NCBI GenBank assembly: GCA_950097015.1
Contig: CATNEN010000012.1
Location: forward strand, 3,279,501-3,343,500
From: Macrostomum hystrix
Taxonomy: Eukaryota > Platyhelminthes > Macrostomidae
DNA length: 64,000 nt
Direction of reading: 5' to 3'
Shown here one piece after another: positions 24,094 through 36,105 of this stretch (position 1 is its first letter; each line of letters opens with the position of its first letter). A model generated the notes under the pieces. The model was not told the DNA's origin, did not search any database, and was given only the letters and a program-made list of their open reading frames with translations. A program made the position numbers and the translations under genes.

Positions 24094-27000
24094 GGTTTAG
24101 CAATGATTCAAACGCTGGGTTAGCCATGATTCAAACTCTGGTTTTGCCATGATTCAAACTCTGGTTTAGCCATGATTCAAACTCTGGTTTAGCCATGATT
24201 CAGAATCTAGTTTAGCCATGATTCAGACGCTGGTTTAGCTATGATTCAAACTCTGGTTTAGCCATGATTCAGACGCAGGTTTAGCTATGATTTAAACTCT
24301 GGTTTAGCCATGATTCAGACTCTGGTGTAGCCATGATTCAGACTCTGGTTTAGCCATGATTCAGACTCTGGTTTAGCCATGATTCAGACTCTGGTTTAGC
24401 TATGAGCCATGATTCAGACTCTGGTGTAGCCATGATTCAGACTCTGGTGTAGCCATGATTCAGACTCTGGTGTAGCCATGATTCAGACTCTGGTTTAGCC
24501 TATGATTCAGACTCTGGTTTAGCCATGATTCAGACTCTGGTTTAGCCATGATTCAGACTCTGGTTTAGCCATGATTCAGACTCTGGTTTAGCCATGATTC
24601 AGACTCTGGTTTAGCCATGATTCAGACTCTGGTTTAGCCATGATTCAAACTCTGGTTTAGCCATGATTCAGACTCTGGTGTAGCCATGATTCAGACTCTG
24701 GTTTAGCTATGATTCAAACTCTGGTTTAGCCATGATTCAGACTCTGGTTTAGCCATGATTCAGACTCTGGTTTAGCCATGATTCAGACTCTGGTGTAGCC
24801 ATGATTCAGACTCTGGTTTAGCCATGATTCAGACTCTGGTTTAGCCATGATTCAGACTCTGGTTTAGCCATGATTCAGACTCTGGTTTAGCCATGATTCA
24901 GACTCTGGTTTAGCCATGATTCAGACTCTGGTTTAGCCATAATCCAGACTCTGGTTTAGCCTTGATTAAGACTCTGGTTTAGCCATGATTTAGACTCTGG
25001 TGTAGCCATGATTCAGACTCTGGTTTAGCCATGATTCAGACTCTGGTTTAGCCATGATTCAGACTCTGGTTTAGCCATGATTCAGACTCTGGTTTAGCCA
25101 TGATTCAGACTCTGGTTTAGCCATGATTCAGACTCTGGTTTAGCCATGATTCAGACTCTGGTGTAGCCATGATTCAGACTCTGGTTTAGCCATGATTCAG
25201 ACTCTGGTTTAGCCATGATTCAGACTCTGGTTTAGCCATGATTCAGACTCTGGTTTAGCCATGATTCAGACTCTGGTTTAGCCATGATTCAGACTCTGGT
25301 TTAGCCATGATTCAGACTCTGGTTTAGCCATGATTCAGACTCTGGTTTAGCCATGATTCAGACTCTGGTTTAGCCATGATTCAGACTCTGGTTTAGCCAT
25401 GATTCAGACTCTGGTTTAGCCATGATTCAGACTCTGGTTTAGCCATGATTCAGACTCTGGTTTAGCCATGATTCAGACTCTGTTTTAGCCATGATTCAGA
25501 CTCTGGTTTAGCCATGATTCAGACTCTGGTTTAGCCATGATTCAGACTCTGGTTTAGCCATGATTCAGACTCTGGTTTTAGCCATGATTCAGACTCTGGT
25601 TTAGCCATGATTCAGACTCTGGTTTAGCCATGATTCAGACTCTGGTTTAGCCATGATTCAGACTCTGGTGTAGCCATGATTCAGACTCTGGTTTAGCCAT
25701 GATTCAGACTCTGTTTAGCCTATGATTCAAACTCTGGTTTAGCCATGATTCAAACTCTGTTTTAGCTATGATTCAAACTCTGGTTTAGCCATGATTCAGA
25801 CTCTGGTTTAGCCATGATTCAGACTCTGGTTTAGCCATGATTCAGACTCTGGTTTAGCCATGATTCAAACTCTGGTTTAGCTATGATTCAAACTCTGGTT
25901 TAGCCATGATTCAGACTCTGGTTTAGCCATGATTCAGACTCTGGTTTAGCTATGATTCAGAACTCTGGTTTAGCCATGATTCAGACTCTGGTTTAGCCAT
26001 GATTCAGACTCTGGTTTAGCCATGATTCAGACTCTGGTTTAGCCATGATTCAGACTCTGGTTTAGCCATGATTCAGACTCTGGTTTAGCCATGATTCAGA
26101 CTCTGGTTTAGCCATGATTCAGACTCTGGTTTAGCCATGATTCAGACTCTGGTTTAGCCATGATTCAGACTCTGGTTTAGCCATGATTCAGACTCTGGTT
26201 TAGCCATGATTCAGACTCTGGTTTAGCCATGATTCAGACTCTGGTTTAGCCATGATTCAGACTCTGGTTTAGCCATGATTCAGACTCTGGTTTAGCCATG
26301 ATTCAGACTCTGGTTTAGCCATGATTCAGACTCTGGTTTAGCCATGATCCAGACTCTGGTTTAGCCTATGATTCAGACTCTGGTTTAGCCATGATTCAGA
26401 CTCTGGTGTAGCCATGATTCAGACTCTGGTTTAGCCATGATTCAGACTCTGGTTTAGCCATGATTCAGACTCTGGTTTAGCCATGATTCAGACTCTGGTT
26501 TAGCCATGATCCAGACTCTGGTTTAGCCATGATTCAGACTCTGGTTTAGCCATGATTCAGACTCTGGTGTAGCCATGGTTCAGACTCTGGTGTAGCCATG
26601 ATTCAGACTCTGGTTTAGCCATGATTCAGACTCTGGTTTAGCCATGATTCAGACTCTGGTTTAGCCATGATTCAGACTCTGGTGTAGCCATGATTCAGAC
26701 TCTGGTTTAGCCATGATTCAAACTCTGTTTTAGCTATGATTCAAACTCTGGTTTAGCCATAATTCAAACTCTGTTTTAGCTATGATTCAAACTCTGGTTT
26801 AGCCATGATTCAAACTCTGGTTTAGCTATGAGCCATGATTCACACTCTGGTGTAGCCATGAATCAGACTCTGGTTTAGCCATGATTCAAACTCTGGTTTA
26901 GCTATGATTTAAACTCTGGTGTAGCCATGATTCAGACTCTGGTTTAGCCATGATTCAGACTCTGGTTTAGCTATGATTCAGACTCTGGTGTAGCCATGAT

Positions 27001-30000
27001 TCAGACTCTGGTGTAGCCATGATTCAGACTCTGGTTTAGCCATGATTCAGACTCTGGTTTAGCCATGATTCAGACTCTGGTGTAGCCATGATTCAGACTC
27101 TGGTTTAGCCATGATTCAGACTCTGGTTTAGCTATGATTCAAACTCTGGTTTAGCCATGATTCAGACTCTGGTTTAGCCATGATTCAGACTCTGGTTTAG
27201 CCATGATTCAAACTCTGGTTTAGCCATGATTCAGACTCTGGTGTAGCCATGATTCAGACTCTGGTTTAGCTATGATTCAAACTCTGGTTTAGCCATGATT
27301 CAGACTCTGGTTTAGCCATGATTCAGACTCTGGTTTAGCCATGATTCAGACTCTGGTTTAGCCATGATTCAGACTCTGGTGTAGCCATGATTCAGACTCT
27401 GGTTTAGCCATGATCCAGACTCTGGTTTAGCCTTGATTCAGACTCTGGTTTAGCCATGATTCAGACTCTGGTTTAGCCATGATTCAGACTCTGGTGTAGC
27501 CATGATTCAGACTCTGGTTTAGCCATGATTCAAACTCTGTTTTAGCCTATGATTCAAACTCTGGTTTAGCCATGATTCAAACTCTGTTTTAGCTATGATT
27601 CAAACTCTGGTTTAGCCATGATTCAAACTCTGGTTTAGCTATGAGCCATGATTCAGACTCTGGTGTAGCCATGAATCAGACTCTGGTTTAGCCATGATTC
27701 AAACTCTGGTTTAGCTATGATTTAAACTCTGGTGTAGCCATGATTCAGACTCTGGTTTAGCCATGATTCAGACTCTGGTTTAGCTATGATTCAGACTCTG
27801 GTGTAGCCATGATTCAGACTCTGGTGTAGCCATGATTCAGACTCTGGTTTAGCCATGATTCAGACTCTGGTTTAGCCATGATTCAGACTCTGGTGTAGCC
27901 ATGATTCAGACTCTGGTTTAGCCATGATTCAGACTCTGGTTTAGCTATGATTCAAACTCTGGTTTAGCCATGATTCAGACTCTGGTTTAGCCATGATTCA
28001 GACTCTGGTTTAGCCATGATTCAAACTCTGGTTTAGCCATGATTCAGACTCTGGTGTAGCCATGATTCAGACTCTGGTTTAGCTATGATTCAAACTCTGG
28101 TTTAGCCATGATTCAGACTCTGGTTTAGCCATGATTCAGACTCTGGTTTAGCCATGATTCAGACTCTGGTTTAGCCATGATTCAGACTCTGGTGTAGCCA
28201 TGATTCAGACTCTGGTTTAGCCATGATCCAGACTCTGGTTTAGCCTTGATTCAGACTCTGGTTTAGCCATGATTCAGACTCTGGTTTAGCCATGATTCAG
28301 ACTCTGGTGTAGCCATGATTCAGACTCTGGTTTAGCCATGATCCAGACTCTGGTTTAGCCTTGATTCAGACTCTGGTTTAGCCATGATTTAGACTCTGGT
28401 GTAGCCATGATTCAGACTCTGGTTTAGCCATGATTCAGACTCTGGTTTAGCCATGATTCAGACTCTGGTTTAGCCATGATTCAGACTCTGGTTTAGCCAT
28501 GATCCAGACTCTGGTTTAGCCATGATTCAGACTCTGGTTTAGCCATGATTCAGACTCTGGTTTAGCCATGATTCAGACTCTGGTTTAGCCATGATTCAGA
28601 CTCTGGTTTAGCCATGATTCAGACTCTGGTTTAGCCATGATTCAGACTCTGGTTTAGCCATGATTCAGACTCTGGTGTAGCCATGATTCAGACTCTGGTT
28701 TAGCCATGATTCAAACTCTGTTTTAGCTATGATTCAAACTCTGGTTTAGCCATGATTCAAACTCTGTTTTAGCTATGATTCAAACTCTGGTTTAGCCATG
28801 ATTCAAACTCTGGTTTAGCTATGACCATGATTCAGATTCTGGTGTAGCCATGAATCAGACTCTGGTTTAGCCATGATTCAAACTCTGGTTTAGCTATGAT
28901 TTAAACTCTGGTGTAGCCATGATTCAGACTCTGGTTTAGCCATGATTCAGACTCTGGTTTAGCTATGATTCAGACTCTGGTGTAGCCATAATTCAGACTC
29001 TGGTGTAGCCATGATTCAGACTCTGGTTTAGCCATGATTCAGACTCTGGTTTAGCCATGATTCAAACTCTGGTGTAGCCATGATTCAGACTCTGGTTTAG
29101 CCATGATTCAGACTCTGGTTTAGCTATGATTCAAACTCTGGTTTAGCCATGATTCAGACTCTGGTTTAGCCATGATTCAGACTCTGGTTTAGCCATGATT
29201 CAAACTCTGGTTTAGCCATGATTCAGACTCTGGTGTAGCCATGATTCAGACTCTGGTTTAGCTATGATTCAAACTCTGGTTTAGCCATGATTCAGACTCT
29301 GGTTTAGCCATGATTCAGACTCTGGTTTAGCCATGATTCAGACTCTGGTTTAGCCATGATTCAGACTCTGGTGTAGCCATGATTCAGACTCTGGTTTAGC
29401 CATGATCCAGACTCTGGTTTAGCCTTGATTCAGACTCTGGTTTAGCCATGATTCAGACTCTGGTTTAGCCATGATTCAGACTCTGGTGTAGCCATGATTC
29501 AGACTCTGGTTTAGCCATGATCCAGACTCTGGTTTAGCCTTGATTCAGACTCTGGTTTAGCCATGATTTAGACTCTGGTGTAGCCATGATTCAGACTCTG
29601 GTTTAGCCATGATTCAGACTCTGGTTTTGCCATGATTCAGACTCTGGTTTAGCCATGATTCAGACTCTGGTTTAGCCATGATCCAGACTCTGGTTTAGCC
29701 ATGATTCAGACTCTGGTTTAGCCATGATTCAGACTCTGGTGTAGCCATGATTCAGACTCTGGTGTAGCCATGATTCAGACTCTGGTTTAGCCATGATTCA
29801 GACTCTGGTTTAGCCATGATTCAGACTCTGGTTTAGCCATGATTCAGACTCTGGTTTAGCCATGATTCAGACTCTGGTTTAGCCATGATTCAGACTCTGG
29901 TTTAGCCATGATTCAGACTCTGGTTTAGCCATGATTCAGACTCTGGTGTAGCCATGATTCAGACTCTGGTTTAGCCATGATTCAGACTCTGGTTTAGCCA

Positions 30001-30670
30001 TGATTCAGACTCTGGTTTAGCCATGATTCAGACTCTGGTTTAGCCATGATTCAGACTCTGGTTTAGCCATGATTCAGACTCTGGTTTAGCCATGATTCAG
30101 ACTCTGGTTTAGCCATGATTCAGACTCTGGTTTAGCCATGATTCAGACTCTGGTGTAGCCATGATTCAGACTCTGGTTTAGCCATGATTCAGACTCTGGT
30201 TTAGCCATGATTCAGACTCTGGTTTAGCCATGATTCAGACTCTGGTTTAGCCATGATTCAGACTCTGGTTTAGCCATGATTCAGACTCTGGTTTAGCCAT
30301 GATTCAGACTCTGGTTTAGCCATGATTCAGACTCTGGTGTAGCCATGATTCAGACTCTGGTGTAGCCATGATTCAGACTCTGGTTTAGCCATGATTCAGA
30401 CTCTGGTTTAGCCATGATTCAGACTCTGGTTTAGCCATGATTCAGACTCTGGTTTAGCCATGATTCAGACTCTGGTTTAGCCATGATTCAGACTCTGGTT
30501 TAGCCATGATTCAGACTCTGGTTTAGCCATGATTCAGACTCTGGTGTAGCCATGATCCAGACTCTGGTTTAGCCATGATTCAGACTCTGGTTTAGCCATG
30601 ATTCAGACTCTGGTTTAGCCATGATTCAGACTCTGGTTTAGCCATGATTCAAACTCTGTTTTAGCCGGTG
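24094..30670. repeat. 23-bp satellite, copy 3, more homogeneous
   Basis: About 285 units, mostly the single form with CAGACTCTGGTTTAGCCAT; the frequent variant GGTGTAGCC is nearly private to this array. A marker block with GCTATGAGCCATGATTCA recurs near 24398, 26825, 27640 and (variant) 28818, indicating recent duplication of 0.8-1.2 kb blocks. Confidence 0.95.
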
Positions 30671-31258
30671 TGCTATGATTTATGATATTTTATTTACGAA
30701 ATGAAAAAAATGATATAAAATAGTCTTCAATCACTACTGGCTGAAAATTAGTCTAAATGATTTGATGCAGTGCAGAATCGAACCCTAGCCTAGCCTAACC
30801 TATTCCTGGTGCCTACACATCGGCTATTCCGACTGTTGGTTAGTGGGTGCAAAAATCAGCCTTATAAAATGAATTCTCAAAGTTCTGGCTTTGTACAATG
30901 AAGTAAGAAAATAGAGTACACTCAGTCTTGCGGTTGGTTGTGTACATTTATTTCCAATTTGTCTCCAGAGTGCAGGCTTCAAATTCAATCAGCTAGGGGT
31001 TGTTGCGCAATTTGACGATGCAATTCTAATTCAGTGGCAGTGAGTAAAATTCTCAATAGGCCAAGATGGTTTGACCTTCTAAAAATCATGTTTTTCGAAT
31101 ATTTAATCCCTTTAGCAATAAAGTTAAGCTTAATAAAAATACGTGTATAATTGTCCCCATATTTGGCATCTTTTGGTGAAGAAATGGTGAAAATCGGTTG
31201 AGCCGTTCGGGAGAAAATCAATTACAACCAACCAACCATTTCATTTTTAGTATAGTGG
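30671..31258 (+). repeat. Conserved 3' cassette, copy 3
   Basis: Third copy of the cassette, with small deletions relative to the others (about 31077 and 31230). The minus-strand open frame seen in copies 1 and 2 is altered here. Confidence 0.8.
30768..30843 (-). other. tRNA-like A/B-box segment, copy 3
   Basis: A-box-like element at 30826-30836 and B-box-like element at 30775-30784 on the minus strand; both are unchanged although the flanks vary. Confidence 0.45.
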
Positions 31259-31449
31259 AAAACCGACCGGCTACTAACTGTTGCATCAGCCGAGATACTG
31301 TGAGTCTGTTGTTTCTCTCTGTCATTCCTCCGGACGCGGGTCGAGCGGCGCTTTTCTGGGACCTAGGGAGTCGCAGCTTACCCAACCTAGCTGTAGGCCT
31401 ACCCACACATGTAGGTGAACCACAACAATTGTTACAACCACCATTCAAT
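31259..31449. other. Unique sequence, no gene recognised
   Basis: Short unique stretch between the composite element and the 36-bp array. It is open on the plus strand, but no family was recognised. Confidence 0.4.
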
Positions 31450-32130
31450 ATTTTCCCCCCCAACGTTGCACCCACCTCCCCATTTTCTCTCCCCAACGCT
31501 GCACCCACCAAATCTTTTTCTCTCCCCTTCGGCTACACCCATCCCATTTTCTCTCTTCCCGTCGCTACACCCACCACCCCATTTTCTCTCTTTCCCGTCG
31601 CTACACCCACCACCCCATTTTCTCTCTTTCCCGTCGCTGCACCCACCACTCCATTTTCTCTCTTGCCCATCGCTGCGCCCACCACCCCATTTTCTCTCTT
31701 TCCCGTCGCTGCACCCACTACTCCATTTTCTCTCTTTCCCGTCGCTGCACCCACCAAATCTTTTTCTCTCCCTTCGGCTACACCCATCCCATTTTCTCTC
31801 TTTCCCGTCGCTACACCCACCACCCCATTTTCTCTCTTTCCCGTCGCTGCACCCACCACTCCATTTTCTCTCCTGCCCATCGCTGCGCCCACCACCCCAT
31901 TTTCTCTCTTTCCCGTCGCTGCACCCACCAAATCTTTTTCTCTCCCTTCGGCTACACCCATCCCATTTTCTCTCTTTCCCGTCGCTGCACCCACCACCCC
32001 ATTTTCTCTCTTTCCCGTCGCTGCACCCACCACTCCATTTTCTCTCTTTCCCGTCGCTGCACCCACCACTCCATTTTCTCTCTTGCCCATCGCTGCGCCC
32101 ACCAAATTTTTTTCTCTGCCTCATCGCTCT
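31450..32130 (-). repeat. 36-bp minisatellite downstream of the left Ly6 gene
   Basis: Read on the minus strand, the unit is GGTGGGTGCA, then GCGACGGGAAA, then GAGAGAAAATG and GAGT. Shorter variant units contain GGGATGGGTGTAGCCGAAG. Since 36 is 12 codons, several frames stay open (repeating VGAATGKRENGV). The framework GGTGGGTGCA...GAGAGAAAATG is shared with the plus-strand array at 46.6-48.1 kb. It lies about 1.2 kb downstream of the minus-strand Ly6 gene. Confidence 0.92.
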
Positions 32131-33366
32131 TTTTCTCCGTTCTTTAAATTTCCAATTGTAACTCGGATATTGTAAATAATGTAATATAATGGAAATAAGG
32201 GTGGAAATCATCAGCTCGAAAATTGACCTCTTAAGTGTATTTCGCTACAAAAAACTAATTAAAGTTTTTGATACGTTACTCGCAATTAAATCTTATTGAG
32301 AGAATAGCAAAATTGATCTTAGAAAAATGAAAAGCAATACACGATAGAGAGCAGAACAGTAAAGAAAATCAGCGAAGTCTATAACCCACTTTAAGAAGTG
32401 CGCAAGATGAGATTTTTAGGTCAGTCTGCTGCTATTCTTTCGGATTCGTTGAGATTTTATCGCCAAAATAATGCGTGATTTGCAGCGTTCACAAATATAA
32501 GGATTTTCAAGCAGTGCCATCAGTAGAGTACAAGGACGAATTCGAAAAAGGAAGGATGCCAACCAACGTTTGGAATTTGACAATAAAATCAAAATTGAAA
32601 TGTTGCTATTTTTAGAAACAGCTTTTCGGAAAATCCCTCAAAGCGAGCACGTGATTTTCCAGCCTAAGCCAATGAAATTTGAAGGGCAAGTTTGCACCCG
32701 ATCCTGCATCCTTTTTCAGTAAGTCCTCGTATTTAAAATAACAATGGCTGAATTGTGAATTGTGAAATTGTGAATTGTGAATTGTGAAATTAAACTACGT
32801 ACTCGTAATTCATGATTGGAAGAAATGATGAAAAAAATGAAGCAAATTGCTTCATGAAAATGGGACGCAGGCTTGTTCAGTCTTTCACTTCGCGCATTGA
32901 AGTTACACGCAAGATGCATTTAGCTGATCGAGATAAATTGATGGATAAGTTTTTGGCGCCAGTTTAAATTTACAAGCTATGAGCAACATTTAAAAGTTAA
33001 TTTTGATTATCAATAAGCTGACGAAACTCTTTTGTCTTTGAAATTTGTTGGTCTAATGATTGAGGAATAAGAAACTGGAGATGAAACTATCACTACCTTG
33101 AGTATTTTAGAGAAAAAATGCTGCATACGGCTGATGAGTACTGTTGGGTGTACTGTTGGGACACTACACCAACCCTCAATTACCCCAGAGTCCGTGGTCG
33201 ATCGTGGTGCGATTATGTGGCTTATTGGCAAGCACCTCGCATTACTTCGCTGTTCAGCAATGCAGAGTTAAGTGTCTTGCTAAAGGACAAAAATAGTTCC
33301 AGTGGAGTCAATTCAACAGATTGAATATTCAGAATGATTATGAAAACGCTATTGAAATCTGGAATT
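32131..33366. other. Intergenic; small TTGTGAA repeat and a dispersed repeat
   Basis: No gene recognised. A short TTGTGAA/TTGTGAAA microsatellite lies at about 32753-32789. At 33193-33260 a segment with GATTATGTGGCTTATTGGCA recurs at 36043-36105 in the same orientation, so it is a dispersed repeat of unknown type. Confidence 0.45.
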
Positions 33367-33842
33367 TTATAAAATTACACTTTTCGTGCCCACAGCCACA
33401 ACAGATACCAGCTGCAGCAGCAGCAGCAGTAGCCAGTCGCTGTTCTGTCGCAGTCTGCCAGCAGAATTGCACAAGTCGCCCTTGCAGTAGCACATCTCCG
33501 TCGTGGTGCCAGCTCCGTACAGCATGTGGCAGCCGGGTCCCATGCCACGCGGAATGTCGACGCACTCTCGAGAGATCACAGTCGCAATGAGGGTCTCCGG
33601 CTTCCGCATGCCGAAGCCGCCGGTCTGGTCTATGTGGTAGCGATAAGAGCGGGTGACAATCTTCACGCAGCCGTCATAGTCAACACCCGCGCACTCCACT
33701 TGATTGCCAGCCTGCTGATAAGAGCTGCCGCCGCAGTAGCGTCTCAGCATCTGCTGTTTACCCGCTTCGTCCAAGTTGCGCATGTTCAAATCGAAATAAT
33801 TGTCGCAGGAGTAGCAGCTCAGCGCCTCGCTTAGCCTCAACT

Positions 33843-33877
<35 letters not shown>

Positions 33878-33924
33878 GCCCTGCAGGCTGACTGTGTTGG
33901 ACCGGCTCTGGCATAAACTGACAT
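33367..33924 (-). CDS. Ly6/quiver-like GPI-anchored protein, left paralogue
   Basis: Single coding exon of 185 residues. The ATG at 33924 is chosen because a strong acceptor (CACCTATTGCAG) ends 3 nt before it; the frame upstream is intronic. Layout: signal peptide whose core is 11 Leu (about residues 17-27); a Cys-rich ectodomain starting CYSCDNYFDLN; the block DYDGCVKIVTRSYRYHIDQ; then GPGCHMLYGAGTTTEMCYCK and the closing CN of a Ly6-type fold; a hydrophobic tail LLLLLLQLVSVVAV fits GPI attachment. Ly6 proteins of this kind act at the cell surface; the ligand is unknown. Both hydrophobic segments are encoded by CTG runs. The right paralogue at 45.6 kb shares two long identical blocks. The acceptor next to the ATG implies a 5' UTR intron or spliced-leader addition. 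Confidence 0.85.
33844..33876. repeat. (CAG)11 microsatellite coding the signal-peptide Leu run
   Basis: Eleven CAG triplets on the plus strand, read as CTG (Leu) on the coding strand. A second, shorter CTG run lies at about 33408-33430 in the GPI-signal region of the same gene. Confidence 0.9.
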
Positions 33925-33927
33925 AGC

Positions 33928-35228
33928 CTGCAATAGGTGAAACACATTTATATTAGTACCGATGCATCCCCATGCCGGCCCTCAGTCATACAGAGTTATA
34001 CGTTTCTATTTCAGTTCTAGATAGCAATACGAGACACAGATCATTACAACTGGACTAACATTCGAACTCAAGATGTCTCAGTAAGAAACTCCCTCACTAA
34101 ATTCAGCAGCTGAACCTATCGACTTGTATGCGCCAAACTATCCACAGTACTATGTGTATTTGAATGTACGATCATAGAGAATTTATGCAAGCAAGCCATA
34201 GTTATTAAAAGCAAACATTGAGTATGCTTTGTGCCATTATAAGAGGAGTTGCACTGCAGTAGGACTCTGACTCACATTTAACTCTGCAGTAAATGGAGGC
34301 AGTAGTCGCCAGAGCCAGTTGTCTAACCACATTCTATATTTAGTGCACCCCGGTTGACCCTATTTGTTCCCCTTACCTTAGTATAAAAACTATATGATAT
34401 TATGCGGAATACGGCACAAGCGTTTAATATACTCTGGAGCCAGCTTGGCTTTATAATAGTATAATCTGGTGTACAAGAATACACAATCAAGTAGGAACAA
34501 GGACGTCAAACTAAAAAACACCCAAAGCCTGATCTTATATGAAAATTTTGGAAAATTTGACGAAACATTTTTAGTCGGTTCGCAAGGCGTATGGGCGGCT
34601 TCCCTGAAAGAACTTTTTTCTGATCAGTTTCTGATCTATGGCCTAACTCGACTCGATTTAGTAAGGAATTATAACAGCCCCAAGAAACTTTTTTGACCAT
34701 TTCGGCTAAGGACTCGTTTCTTGACCGAGGCGCAGCTGAAATGGCCATAGACAACGTTTTTAAGTGATCTGGATCAGCCTGAATCCCCCCGAATGTTGTC
34801 TATGCCTCTATGGCAGTGAAGATTTTCTGAGAGGCCATAGACATATTGTTACTAGTGTGTGTCAAAAGCGAATTCACTTGGCTGTGCGCATCTAGCCCGT
34901 CGGAGTCTTTTATTTCCGACGACATGTACGAGAATGTCGTCTTCTATGTCGTAGAGAGTGCGCCAGAAAGCCAGAGTGCGGACGCTACAATATGATCACA
35001 AATGAAGAAATTGAATGATGGAACTCCTTGTCTAATGGACATGGCTATGACTTGCGTTGAAATGGGCAAAGCTGATCTGAACTAGCTCGTACAATCTGAC
35101 TGAAGTCCTTTCTATCTGAAGTGCGCAGGCAATGAAGAACCCGACCCGACGACACTCCGCATCGGCGTTAAGAGATCAGTCTTTGATGATACAGTAACTA
35201 TGAGTACTTTCCAAACATCATTAGCAGT
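33928..35228. other. Upstream of the left Ly6 gene; no exon recognised
   Basis: Begins with the intron that ends at 33928. The 5' UTR exon or promoter was not found. Short imperfect inverted repeats built on GGCCATAGACA occur at 34740-34845. Confidence 0.4.
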
Positions 35229-35231
35229 AGA

Positions 35232-36034
35232 AAGGCAACGGGGGATATTTCAAATACCCACGTTTCTTTTTTCTGTATCTTCTAAATTTTTCAGCCTTTC
35301 GCCATGAAAATCTAGAACACAGACAAAAAAATCAATTTTTTCCAATGAAACAACTTCCAGAATCAAAAAAACGTCGGCATCGTCGAGTTATGCAACGATT
35401 TTCATCGGGGCAAAAAAACCAGGCATATAATTTCTGCTCACTAAATTTCATAATGTAACCATGTCGGCTTTTATTGCAAATCATTTTGTACCGATTATAT
35501 TGTTAATTTTTTGAACCATATGAAAGGATTCGCCATAGAAGTTCGTTGTCTTTGTCCCTAAAGTCTTCAACAATCGACGAGACGCTGAGCATCTCGACGA
35601 TACTAACGTCGGACGGCTTTGAAAGTTAGTTCATCGTGAAGCGCGGAAAATTTCGACTAATATGGTAGACTTTCAGGAAAATCGGTCATTCAGTTTTGAA
35701 GCTATCGTTTTGTAGTCAGTGGGTATTTGAATACTTGCGCCGGCCTGGCCCGTCCAAGTGAGCTGCTGCGACTTCGGCGACTCCAGCTGGCAGGCCACAT
35801 CATCCGCGCCGAGTCCTACTGCCCGCAGCCGGTGCAGGAGGTGCTGCTGCCTGGCGCGGCCAGGCCCGAACTCGGCGTTTCGTCGACTGCCTGCTGGCCG
35901 ATGCTGGCGCCCCGGACACTGCCGGCGGTGCGGTCTTTGTTCGCGCCCAGGCTCTGAAGCGTGCACTGTGACGCTGCCTTTTCCACCTGACAGCGTACTT
36001 TGTTGTTGTTGTTGTTGTTGTTGTATTTGAAATA
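35232..36034. mobile_element. MITE-like dispersed repeat, long copy, interrupted by a LINE fragment
   Basis: Left end ATATTTCAAATACCCAC and right end GTGGGTATTTGAA/AATAGCC are inverted copies. The interior (35265-35420) matches the 1869-2066 copy. Without the 291-bp insert at 35732-36022 the element would be about 500 bp. No coding capacity of its own; family unknown. Confidence 0.5.
35732..36022 (+). pseudogene. 5'-truncated LINE, reverse-transcriptase C-terminal end
   Basis: GC-rich insert coding LLRLRRLQLAGHIIRAESY, typical of the region after the RT domain in many LINEs. After one frameshift it reads RRFVDCLLADAG and AQALKRAL before a TGA at 35969. It ends in a (GTT)n tail (about 36000-36022). 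It is flanked by a 9-bp direct repeat GTATTTGAA (35723-35731 and 36023-36031), a likely target-site duplication. Joining the flanks restores GGGTATTTGAAATA, as found at the right end of the 1.9-kb copy of the host repeat. Confidence 0.65.
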
Positions 36035-36105
36035 GCCCCGTGTCGATCGTGGTGTGATTATGTGGCTTATTGGCAAGCACTTCGCGTTGCTTTTTGACTG
36101 CTCAG

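Larger units (their letters stand above)
23052..31258 (+). mobile_element. Composite satellite-bearing element, copy 3 (8.2 kb)
   Basis: Head 23052-23152 (diverged: AGAAATATTTTGATTTCG), 18-bp array, 23-bp array, 3' cassette. It is the last unit: after TTTTTAGTATAGTGG the sequence becomes unique. The head and 18-bp array are the most diverged of the three. Confidence 0.7.

Noticed and set aside
6175-30670. CRISPR-like appearance of the 18- and 23-bp repeats
   Set aside because: There are no unique spacers between units, the units are directly tandem, and the context is eukaryotic with no cas genes.
31198-32175. 325-codon plus-strand frame across the left 36-bp array
   Set aside because: Repeated FSLFPVAAPTTP arises from the 12-codon period; the opposite strand is open too and the flanks show no gene signals.
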